Shown piece by piece: positions 1 through 10,600 of a DNA stretch of 64,000 nt. Each line of letters starts with the position of its first letter. The first letter of the stretch is position 1. The notes under the pieces were generated by a model that did no database searches, had not been told where the DNA came from, and was given only the letters and a program-made list of their open reading frames with translations. Both the position numbers and the translations under genes were made by a program. The DNA is taken from positions 60,698,179 to 60,762,178 of the forward strand of contig JAKCOZ010000003.1 of NCBI GenBank assembly GCA_022605955.1, in the 5' to 3' direction. This DNA is from Rallus limicola (Eukaryota; Chordata; Aves; Gruiformes; Rallidae).

Positions 1-3000
1 GACGTCCACATCCTCATCCCTCCCGTTCTCCACCTCCCAGATGAACACTGCCACAGGCAGGCTGGAGTCCTGGCAGAGGGAGATAACAGTGCAGGTAGGG
101 CTGGTGCTCCACAGCTGGCTGTCGAAGCATCGCTTCTCCCACTGCTGGGGAGACCATGCAGGACACAGCAGGAGCAAGAGCACCAGGAACAACTCAGCCT
201 AGGAGCCTGTTGCCAAGCTGAGGAGCAGCAGCAGAGGAATTCGGGATGCAGGCAATGCAGAAATTCCTATCACAAACCCTGGGCTAGCAAGCCCCACACC
301 AGGCAAGGCATAGAAGGCAAGCAGTGATTAAGGCTCAGACAGGTGTCTCACCACTCATCTGCTCAACAGGTTGATACAGGCTCACGTGCTTTGCTGGGGT
401 AAGAGGAAGGTCAGGCATGTCAGCAGCGCAGCCAGCCTGCCTGCCGCCCTCGCCCGGGGCGTGCAGCGAGCAGGAGCAGCGTGCAGGAGTGAGGAGGCAT
501 CCCTTGCTGCCACCCAGAGCTTCCGCATTGCTGCGGGGGTTCCTCCTGCCTGGGAGCATTGCTGAGCAGAGACAGGGGAGAATGTTGGGAAAGCCCAGCT
601 GGGAAATCCCAGCTCACAAGCAGCTCTTCCCTCAGGGATGGCAGGAAGAAGCCAGCTAAAATACTCTCAGGAACGCCCAGCCAACAAACTAGCCGGGGAG
701 TACCTGCTGAAGGCTTCCCAAAACACTACTGCTGGAACCTCTGGCCAGCAAGGCCACAGCTCCGGACCTCCTCTGCTGAGTGGATGGGAGCTGGTGTGGT
801 CACAAGACAAAGCCGAAGGCAGGGAACAAGCAGTACAAAGAGTCAAAGCACAGGTCAGAGGGGAATGGAGCAGCTGCCAGAGCTAAGCACAAGGCAGAAC
901 CCTTCCAGCACCAATTGTCCCAGGACAGGCAAAGCCTTCCAAGGTCCTGCTGCTACACATCTGGCACTAGGGACAGGGTCTTAGGACAGAACAGACCAGG
1001 CTGGGAGAAAACATGAATGAGGTGGGAAGCCTGGCTGCCCCCAAGCATAACTGATCTGGGCAGGAGGGAGAAAGAACTCCTCTAGTGCGACACCCCCAGG
1101 TGCAAAGGCAGCGCTCAGGGGTCAAACTCACCAACTCCAAGCCTCTGCCACCAAAGTGGGGCCCATTGAGCACCACACTGTACAGCGCTGTCTCTGCTAT
1201 GCCAATTTTTGCCCCTCCAGTCCCCCACCCCAGCAGGCAGCTCTGCCACACACCTGCCAACCTGCCCCATAGGAGCCAGGCTGGCACAGCGTGGTCCGGC
1301 CCAGTGGTCCCATGGGACAGGCTGCAGCCAAGGTGAAGCCATCCCCTCCTTACCTTGTAGTCATGGGGGATAACAGGAGAGACCTGGCGACAAGTGAGCA
1401 CCACGTTTTGCCCTGGAAGATCATAGACCATCCAGGCACGTGGGTACAGGGCATGGTAGAAGGCATAGTGGCCACAGTAGCCCCAGTTCCAGCCCTGAAG
1501 AGTGCTGGGTCTCTCCACGGACAAGACCTGCTGGTAAACCGTCTGCCCCTTGCAACGCAGGCACACTGTGAACTGTGGAGGAGAGGAGCACGCGGAACAA
1601 AGTGAGACGAGCCCAAAACCAGGTGCCTCAACCCTGCAGGGCTGCTTCAGCGCCATGTGCATCCCTCGCAGACCCCACTGCACCCACCTGGTCAGCGATG
1701 ACGGTTTCGTAGTGATAGATGCCAGGGTTCAGCTGCCAGCGGCAGAACTCCCCGCGCCAGCCACGGGTGATAGTGCCTCCCCCGATCCCGCCCAGCGGGC
1801 ACCCTGGCAAAGACACCAGAAATTAGTACCCCAGTACCCCTCACGGTGGGGTCTGGCCCAAGGACCTTCCCTGCAGCTCTGGGAGCCCCACGGCACTGCC
1901 TGCACCCCAGCAGTTCCTTGACCTGTTCCCCTCCCTCTAGCCCCTTGATGGGCCCCTGCGAATCCCTGCCCATGCAGCACACTGGGCACCACACCACCCC
2001 AGTGCCCAAACCAGAGGCTGACCATATATCTGCTGCAGAGGAACAGCACACAAGAGGTCGATGAAGGCAGACTTCTTCTCTATGCGGGTCTTCTTGTACC
2101 ACCACCTGAAATACCTGCAAGGAAAAGACACATGAAAGAGGACGAGAGCAGGTGTCACTGGGCAAGACGTGACCAGCACACCTTGCAGCAGCTCCCCCCC
2201 CACCGCAGCGGTGTGCAACAGGAACTGGTGTCCCAGGGCACGTGGCATGGCAGCCCTGCCATCCATCTGCAGCATGCTTCAGGCAGCAGGCAGAGCTCAG
2301 GCAGCAAGGCTGCCTGCAAGGACACAGCACGAAGAGTGCCCTGGTACCCAAAAGCAGAGCTCCTGGCTCATGCTGGCAGCTTTCTCAGATGCCCACAAAG
2401 AACTGGAAGCATGCATAAGGATCACCACCACCTCCGTGACTGACAGGGCACGTCCTGCTATGGAAGGGCTGCGAGCAGAAGCACACGTCCAGAGAAAACA
2501 CAGGCTGCTCCAGGGACATGAGTCTTGCTCCCTCACATCACACCCCACCGTCACACACAACCCTCCGCATCCCAGCGCCACGTCCCAGGGGCAGAAGGCA
2601 CAGGGCATCACTGCCCTGAAAGAGATGATGTCTGCTGCCCACAGCTGGCAGGATTCCGGGGATAGGGACTCACCTCCGCTCCCACACCAGCGCTGCACAC
2701 CAGGTAGTATCCCACCCAAATGCCTGGGAATCATGAGACACCCAAACAGGGGCATAGCTGCGTCCAGGTGCGCCAGCACCACTCCAGGCAAAAGGAGCAG
2801 GGCTGGGCTCTGAGTCAGCTCTCATAAAAGGCTGGCTTTTGCTAATGAGCCGCCCCAAGTTAAACCTTCCGTACAGAGGCAATTAGCTTACGGAAACCAG
2901 CTGCCTGTCCAGAAGCTGCTGAGCTTCCCCCCGGAAGCAGACAGGCTGCTCTGCAGCCTCAGGTGCCAGGTGGGCAGTGTGGGCACAGTAGACCCCATGG

Positions 3001-6000
3001 TGGGTGACATCCCTGAGCTACTTGCAGGCACTGATGCTGTACTGCTGAAAGAAGAAAGCCACATCACCCCAGCCAGGAGCACAGAGCCCGTCCAACTGGG
3101 TAGGTCACAGGATGCAGAGCCCAGGTGAAGGGCAATAGGTGAGCACTAATCCTCCTGGTACATGCAAAACCCCCAGAAGCAAGGGCAAAGCCTTGCTCCG
3201 ACACACCTCGCCTGCCTTCTTGGCTGTGTGGCCACTGGACATTCACCCTTATCCACCAACATCTAAAAGTCCCCAAATCCCTCCCAGGGTGATCTCCCAG
3301 GATGCAATCTCACAGGACCTGTCTGCAGCCGGCTCCCATTCCTACCGACTCACTCTGCATTTGACTGTTTAAGGATATTTTGCCTGCAGAGGTCGAGGGC
3401 ACCACAAGAACCAGCCTGTCCTGCACGACAGCCCCAGATCAATCAGGGCCTGCTGCTATCTTCAAGCTACATCTGCTACAACTGCTCTTCTCCCAGCTGA
3501 GACAGCCCTGGCTTTACCCTGCCAAGACAAGGTTTTGGCAGCATGCTAGCTGATGGAGCTGTTTGCCATCTCAGTTGCAGACTGCTCCCCTCCTAGCCTT
3601 TCCCCACAAAGTGCAGGCCAGAGGAGAAGCCTGGAAAAGAGGAGGCTGAGGGGAGACCTTATCACCACTTACAGTTACCTGAAAGGAGGATGTAGCCAGG
3701 TGGGTGATGGTCTCTTCAGCCAGGTGACAGGAGATGGGACAAGGGGAAATGGCACAAAGCTGCCCCAGGGCAGGGTCAGATCAGATGTTAGGAAAAAAGT
3801 TTTCACTGAAAGAGTTGTGAGGGGCTGGAACAGGCTGCCCAGGGAGGGGGTTGAGTCACCACCCCTGGATGTGTTTAAAAAAAAGGGTAGATCAGATACT
3901 TAGGGATATGGCTTAGCATAGGACAGGAATGGTTGGACTTGATGACCTCAAAGGTCTTTTCCAGACTTGTGATTCTGTGAGAAGGTGCTTGATGCCCAAT
4001 GCTGGATTTCAGCAGCTCTCCCACAGCTGCAGCACCAAAAGACCTGCCAGGGCTAGAGGGTATTTATTTCCCTTAGAGTTGGCAGCTGAATTAAAACCTG
4101 TCCAGACAACACCCAGCCATTCTGGATCTGTGTTGTGACCCAGGACAACCAGCACCCACTGCAGCTGTATTGGTTGCTGCGGATGCACCAATGAAGGAGT
4201 TACCCCAATGAGCCCCAATTAAGGAAAATTCCACCTCAGGGCTGTCAACACTCCTGGCCATACTACCAGCAGCAGGGGCTGCAGGGGAGGACAGCCATCA
4301 GCTAGAGGTTTAACAACATGACACATCAAACAAGGACACAGTGGCTTCTCTGCCAGGCCCCAGGCTGCTGCAGCTGAGGACACGCAGCATCCCAAGGTAC
4401 TCTCCAGCCAGCTTGGCTGAACACCTGTACCAGATGACTGCACCAGATGCTCCAAGCTATGCCACATTCCCAGCATCCCTACCATGGGCGCCCAAGAGAG
4501 GGAGAGACTGTGTGTGTGAGGGGTGCTGCTCATCACAGGTCATTTGGGGGAGGACCGGCCAACCTGCAAGGTTCCAGAGGTTCAGATCCAGGCTGAGAGA
4601 GTTGGGGTTGTTCAGCTTGGAGAAGGTTCCAGGGAGATCTTTCAGCAGCCTTCCAGCACCACTACAAGAAAGCTGGGGAGGGACTTTTTAGAAGGGTGTG
4701 TAGCGATAGGACAAGGGGGAATGGCTTTAAATTTGAAGGGGGTAGACTTAGATTGGATAATAGGAAGAAATTCTTCCCTGTGAGGGTGGTGAGGCACTGA
4801 CACAGCCTGCCCAGAGCAGGATGGGGCCAAGCTGGATGGGGCTTTGGGCAACCTGGTCTGGGTGTCCCTGCCCATGGCACGGAGGTTGGAAATAGATGAT
4901 CTTTGAGGTCCCTTCCAAACCAAACCATGCTATGAGCCATTTGCCAAGCCGTGGGACTAAGCTCCAGGCTTCCTTGCAGCACCTGGGTTTCCAGCAGCTA
5001 GCTGTCTCTGCTGGGCAGACAGGCAGGTGCCCACCAACACTGGGAGCACGCAGCTTCCCACACATCCCCAGATTCCTGCATTCAGTGCCCTGCACCAGCC
5101 AACACCACCACTCTCGGCTTTTAATTTGAATTCAAGCAGGTATTTCTTGCTGCTCCGGCCCTTCCTCTCCTTTCCTCCCTCAGCTGGAGTCTCCTTTGCA
5201 ACAAAGCTTTGCCACGCACAAGTATTCCGGGATCCAAAATCGCCTCCTAAACTTTACATGGGGAAGACACAGCAGTTTGACTACCAGCTTCCTCCTGAAA
5301 AGCCCTTAAAACCCTTTTCTAGGGCTGAAACAAGCCGCTTCCATCATGAGACCCCAGTGAGGGGAGGCCAGGGATGCCCCGCTCCGACACTGCCCAACAA
5401 GCACAGAGCTGACCATCTCTCCCCTCCACCAGCACCCCATGCATCCCCACACGCTCCACTCAACCCCGACCTGCCACGGCAGCTTTTCCTGCGGCCTTCA
5501 CCTGCCACGGGCGACCCACACTCCTCTTCCCCTGATGCCCAGGCCCACACTGGGAGGGGATGACACAGGGACTGGGGGAACGCCGCACCAGGGTGGGGGG
5601 TGAGGGGGGGGGGGGGGGAGTACGGTGATGTCTCAGGTCAGACCAGCATGCTTTGCAGTGCGGAGCGGCCCGCTATCTGCCCCATCATCAGGCCTCGCAG
5701 GAACTGGCTTGGCAAGCAGCAGCCTCCCGGGACATCGTGCAGGAAAAGGCTCAGGAAATGGAGGAGAGGAGATGTAACGCCGGCACGGGGAAACGAGTCT
5801 GGCCGCCATCGGCTCCAAAGTTCAGCCCGACAGGTTGGCAAACGCGGGCAGCAGTGTAAAGGTCAGAGCAGCCGCACTGCTTCCCGGGCAGGCTTTTCAT
5901 GGGGACTTCCAGCTCTCCCCGACACGGGAGAAGTCCCGGATCCCAAGCCCGGCCCGCAGCATTTCAAAGCCCCTCCCAGCTAAGCTAGAGTTTACTCTCC

Positions 6001-6601
6001 ATCGGCCCAAAGGTGCCTTATGCAAGGGGCCGGCGCCGGCCAGGCCAGATGCAGCGGTGATGAGCGCCGGCAGCGAGGCTGGGGGACGGGAGAGGGGGAG
6101 GCGGGGGCGTCCCCTCACCACCCAAGCCCTCCCAGCTCCTCCGGCTCCACCAGCTCCGGCCAGGCTGCACCAGCGCTCCCGGCGCGCCGGGAGGAGAGCC
6201 AGAGCCGCTGCCGCCGGCTTCCGTGCCCCGCCGGACTCTGCCCTCCGCGCACCGGTGCCTCCCCGGCGCCAGCCACCCAGAGCACCGAGGGTCCGAGTGC
6301 GGCGCGGTGCTCCCACGCCCCCTTCCCCCCGCCCCGGGACGTTCCCGGTCGCCGTTCTCCTTTTCACTCACCGCCCCCCCCGCCCCCGCCCCCGCCCCTC
6401 GCCGTACCGTAAGGCGAGGCCGATGTGCCGCAGGACGTCGCGGAGCGGTACGTCTGCGGCGCCGTAGGGCTGCCGCGGCTCCTCGAAGCGGTGCGCCAGG
6501 CAGACGCGCCAGCCGGCCGCCGCCACGCCGCGGCCCCGCGCCGCCCCCTCGTACAGCCGCACCAGCGGCCCCGCCGCCGCCTCCTCCGCCGCCGCCGCCA
6601 T
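1..6601 (-). CDS. GBA2: Non-lysosomal glucosylceramidase GBA2, 5' part (5 exons, runs off left edge)
   Basis: GBA2 hydrolyses glucosylceramide (and bile-acid glucosides) on the cytosolic side of ER/Golgi membranes; GH116 family. Coding exons on the minus strand: 6601-6408, 2114-2023, 1803-1688, 1572-1354, 69-1 (cut by the window). All junctions are GT-AG and keep phase. Recognisable GBA2 blocks are [12 protein letters not shown] (exon 1), [11 protein letters not shown] (exon 2), [20 protein letters not shown] (exon 3), [20 protein letters not shown] and PHDYK (exon 4), [15 protein letters not shown] (exon 5). These are the N-terminal beta-sandwich region; the catalytic barrel lies beyond the edge. 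The ATG at 6601 gives a leader of about 30 residues before GWR, much shorter than the human leader of about 80. The frame stays open upstream, so the start is probable, not certain. Head-to-head with RGP1. Confidence 0.95.
70..1353 (-). other. GBA2 intron 4
   Basis: Non-coding stretch between GBA2 exons 5 and 4. Open frames occur on both strands but none matches GBA2 or keeps splice phase. I see no repeat or RNA gene. Confidence 0.8.
3612..3982 (+). mobile_element. CR1 LINE 3' end (copy A)
   Basis: Typical CR1 3' segment. It opens with the end of the reverse-transcriptase reading frame ([17 protein letters not shown]), continues through the conserved GGCTGCCCAGGGAGGG block, and ends with a GTGATTCTGTG terminus. 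Truncated at the 5' end. It belongs to the same subfamily as the copy at 15585-16216. Confidence 0.9.
4566..4935 (+). mobile_element. CR1 LINE 3' end (copy B, different subfamily)
   Basis: CR1 3' untranslated segment with GGAAGAAATTCTTCCCTGTG, a GCCTGCCCAGAGCAG block and the GAGGTCCCTTCCAAACCAAACC terminus region. It is more diverged from copies A and D than those are from each other. Confidence 0.85.
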
Positions 6602-7648
6602 CACCGCGCCCCCTCCCCGCCCCGCGCGCGCCCTCTTCACGGCGCGCGCCGCCCCGCCCCGCCCCGCCCGCGCCCCCGGGGCACGGTGCCCCGCGCGCCG
6701 GCGCGACCTGCGATCCCCGGGGTGGCCGGGCGAGTGCTGCCGAGCGGGCTCCGAGAGCTCCCGACGGAATCCCGAGCGGCACCGAGCGCCGCCCGAGTCG
6801 TCTCCGAGAATTACCGAGCCAGCCCCGAGCGCTGCCGTGCCAAGTACGAACGTTGCCGAACGGTGGCCGAGCGCTGCCGAGCTCGAGCACGAGCGGTGCC
6901 GAGCTCGAACACGAGCGGGGCGGAGCCGGGGCCGAGCGCTGCCGAGCCGAGCTCGAGCGGTGCCTAGCCGAGGCCGAGCGTTTCCGAGCCGAGGCCGAGC
7001 GTTTCCGAGCCGAGGCCGAGCGGTGCCGAACTGAGCTCGAGCGCTGCCGAGCCGAGGCCGAACAGAGTCCGAGCTCTGCCGAGCCAGGCCCGAGAGTTTC
7101 CGAGCCAGCCCCGAGCCTCGCCGAGCAGGTCGGGAGAGCCGCCGAGCGCTCCGAAACCGGACTCTGAGCGGTGCCGGGCGGCGAGCGGGGCCTGCGTGGA
7201 CGGTGAGTGGAGCCGGGGCGGCCGGGGGGCTGCGGGCGGCATGCGGTCGCCGTGCGGTCCCGTGTCTCGGGCCCGTCTGGTGCCCGCTGCCTGTGTGCGG
7301 TCGGGCCGCCGCTCGGCGCGGCGGGTTGCGGGCGGTAGGGCTGCCCCTCACCGCACGGCCCGTGTCCCGAGCGCTACGGCCGTGTGGGGCTGAGGGGGCC
7401 TTGTGCCCGCGTGTGGTCAGGGCTGGGCCTGCTTCCCTGGCCGGGGGTGGCCGTGCTCCCGCGCTCCGTGTGTCTCTGTGTGTCCCGCCCGTCCCTGGCA
7501 GTCCCCGGCCGCTGTGCACGTCTGTGGCCGTGTCCCGGGGCTCACCCTCGCCTCCCCCCGGTATGCGTGTGCCTGGCCTGGCTGTGGCCATTCGGCCCGG
7601 CCACAGCACGCAGCCGTCATTTTGCGTTTGCTTTGGTTCCCTTGGCAG
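6000..7648. promoter_or_regulatory. Divergent CpG-island promoter GBA2/RGP1
   Basis: Very CpG-rich block containing GBA2 exon 1 (minus) and the untranslated RGP1 exon 1, whose donor is ACG|GTGAGTGG at 7202/7203. The two genes diverge, with about 600 bp between the GBA2 ATG (6601) and the RGP1 donor. No TATA box is obvious, as expected for a housekeeping bidirectional promoter. The centre is occupied by a degenerate repeat (separate entry). Confidence 0.75.
6725..7170. repeat. Degenerate CCGAG-based tandem repeat in the GBA2/RGP1 promoter
   Basis: About 440 bp built from variants of GCCGAGCGNTNCCGAGC, with clearer copies of GAGCCGAGGCCGAGCGTTTCC at about 6966-7020. All three plus frames and one minus frame stay open because the unit lacks stop codons, so the long frames here are not evidence of protein coding. 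Confidence 0.75.
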
Positions 7649-7671
7649 GTGTGCAGACAGGCTATCCAGCC

Positions 7672-10600
7672 ATGATCGAGGTGCTGGCCAAGCTGGGCCG
7701 TGGGCCCGTCTTCCTGGCAGGGGAGATGCTGGAGTGTGTGATCACCTTCACCAACCCATTATCAGCCTCGTCGACCTCTGCCAGCAGGTATGGCAGCCTG
7801 CACCGCTGGGCCCTTCTCTGCATGGTGGCAGGCTGGCCTCGGCCCTCCAGAGAGAATGGCCCTCACTCCCAGGCGGCTCAATGTCGTCATGGCTGGGTTG
7901 TGGGGCAATGGTGCCAGCTCAGCTACCAGTGACTTCCCGGCCCGAGGTATTCCCTTAAGGTGCTTTGCATCATCACTATGTCAGGGCTGCAACTTTAGGT
8001 AATTATTTTGGTTCTCTGCCCCCAAGAAAGAGACTAGGGAAGAAGTATGCAGGTAGAGATGCTCTAGCCTCCCCTCAGGTGAGCCCTCAGTGACAGGGCT
8101 ACTGGCAGAAAAGGAAGCCAAGCTGGCTGCTGAAGCGGGATATCTCCTTACACCAGAGTGACAGCCTCAAAGGGCAGCATCCAGGCGACGTCACTATTTC
8201 TTACAGAAGCAGATCCCAGCTTCCAAAGCTGGCAGGCAAAGGGCTGAGCACTGCCTAAAGCAAGGAAGAGGCGGCCTTCTGTGGCAGCATTTTCTGTGGC
8301 TCAGCCTTTGAGCACTGCCTCTCCCCTTATCATTATTGCGGCCAAAACAGGTGTTGAGGAAATACACAAAGACAGGAGCTTCCTTTATTGGCTCACAGGG
8401 GGTGACTCCACATCACAAGTCGTCACCCAAAGCCTTCACGTCCGCTGAGTGTGTGGATTCTCCAGGGGTGGAGAGTGCTTTCTCATCCCCAGTTGTGTCC
8501 CCATCATCTTGGTCACAGGGGGAAATGTCTGGCCTCTTCTCAGTGTCTGTGGAGACAGGACAAGGGGCAGTGGCCTCAAGTTGGAGCACAGGAAGTTCCA
8601 CACCAACATGTGAAAAATTTTCTTCATGGTGAGGGTGACAGAGCCTGGGACAGGCTGCCCAGGGGGGTGTGGAGTCTCCTCTGGAATATTCCAGACCTGT
8701 TTGGACGCCTCCCTGTGCAGCCTGTCCTGGGGAACCTGCTTTGGCAGGAGGGTTGGACTCAATGATCTCTGGAGGTCCCTTCCAACCCCTACAATTCTGT
8801 GATCTTGAGCCCTTCCTGGCAGGTGTCTGTTTCCAGTCCTGTTGGGTTCAGCATCTTCACACGTGATTGTTTTGGTGGACCCACTTCCAGTGCTTTCAGT
8901 CTCAGCAGCAGCAAAGCAGCCTCTATTACTGCTGTAGGGGTTCTTTTATTTATTGCCTTCCTTCACTTCCCATCTTTTCTTCCTGGTTCCTTCTGCCTGC
9001 CAAGCTCAGCTTTCAAATGCAGCTGTGGCAGCAGCACTAAGTTTTGCCTTGTGCAGTGACAGTGACGTTTTTCCCGGCTCTGAAACACCAGGGGCTGCAA
9101 AGGTACCAGGTGGAGCCGCTCTGGAGCTTTGCAGCTCAGTTATGGGAGCTTCATTTGGGAACTTCAGCTGTGTCATGGTCTGCAGAAAACTGCCTCTTGG
9201 AAGAAAGGAAAGTTTTTTAAATAAAAAAAACCCAAACAACCCAGGTGGCCAAAGTGGCAAGACCTGGTTAAGTCATACAAGTGGCAACAGCAAAGAGATG
9301 GGTGGTTTAGAAATTCAAGCTGTGGGTTGAGCAAAGTCAAGAGCCAGATCAAAGCACAGCCCCTGCAGGTAGGTTGTGGGGGTCTGGAAGCTTTCAGGGC
9401 TGGCTGAGGCACATACATTTCAAGTGCAAGGATGGAACCTGAAGACAGTAAATGATTGGCAGAGTTAATTTGATTGTCACCTACGAGGCATCCAGGAAAC
9501 AGCTCTTCTGCCCAAAGGGTTGCGTGGAGCATGGTCCCTGTGGACTACAGGAATTGTAAGGGGGGGAGGTGAGAGAGGAAGGAAATGACCTCAGTACCAG
9601 TGCAGGGTACTTCTGTGCCCTGCCAGCTGGAAAAGCCAGGTCTGCTGGTCAGAAGGTGCTGCTTTGGGTCTAAAAACAAAAGAAACCAGTGCAGTGGCAT
9701 GTTGCTGGGCAGTACTGAAAATAAGCAGAGAATCATTGAACGTCGTAGGTTGGAAGGGACCTTTAGAGGTCATGTGGGATTCAAAATGCAGTGCTTGGCG
9801 GTACTGTAATCACGCTGAATTTGTGTAAAATCAACAGTAAATGTCATCTCCTAAGCAAGAGTGTTTGCCTGTTTCCATATATCAGATAGCTTATGATAGA
9901 AAACCTCATGGCACCCCTTAGGGAGAAGCCACACTGGTGCTTCTGAGGAAGCAGCATTGCAGTTGTGGGGATGGAGGTAACTGGGTAGACTAAGCAACAT
10001 GTGCTCAGGTACAGGCAGCACACACAAAAGATCAAATAGCACAGCATTAGTCAGCTGGGATGAATGCTGCACGCCTCTTTCTCTGGTTTGTCTAGACATT
10101 TAACTGCTCTGATGTGTCACATCAGGAGATACCTGTGTGCCACAAAAAAAACCCAACCCTGTGCCACCTAAAACTGGTGTCACTGCTTACTAATCCGATC
10201 GTGATCTTAGAAAACACCAGAGGAGCTGGCTAAATTAATGAGACTGCTGCTGAAGTAAAACAGATGAGTGTTTTGAAAAATGAAAGGTGTTAGTAATGCC
10301 ATGGGAAATGCCCCGTGGAATGGCTGAGGTCATAGCAGAGCCCAAACCATGAGGCTGTTCTTCATGCTGGATGGATGCAGCCAGTTCTAGTGGCTGCATA
10401 CAGAGGGGCCAGAACAACACCTTTGCCCGACCCCCCTCATTAGCTGTCAGTGAATCCTGTCAGTCATAAGGACAAAACAGGTCCTTATGGAGGACCCAGA
10501 AGCATCCTCCTCTGGTGTGACACAACCAGAAGGTGATGTTCCTGAGTGGGAAGGTGCCATGAGGTCCCGTGTGTCCATGTCCTGCTCACCCTGAGCAGTG

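Larger units (their letters stand above)
2115..6407 (-). other. GBA2 intron 1
   Basis: Large first intron of GBA2. It holds two plus-oriented CR1 3' ends (about 3612-3982 and 4566-4935), a G homopolymer near 5604-5618, and a moderately AT-rich patch near 2825-2890 with TAAT/ATTA motifs. The end nearest exon 1 (from about 5700) becomes CpG-rich as part of the promoter island. Confidence 0.75.

Noticed and set aside
970..1350. Possible extra GBA2 exon in intron 4 (readthrough frame after PHDYK)
   Set aside because: A good donor follows PHDYK, and the next conserved block (DSSLPVAVF) begins at position 69. The intervening peptide has no GBA2 similarity.
6368..7609. Minus-strand open frame of 413 codons across the GBA2/RGP1 promoter
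   Set aside because: Only its end (6601-6408) is GBA2 exon 1. The rest translates the promoter repeat and part of RGP1 exon and intron sequence on the opposite strand.
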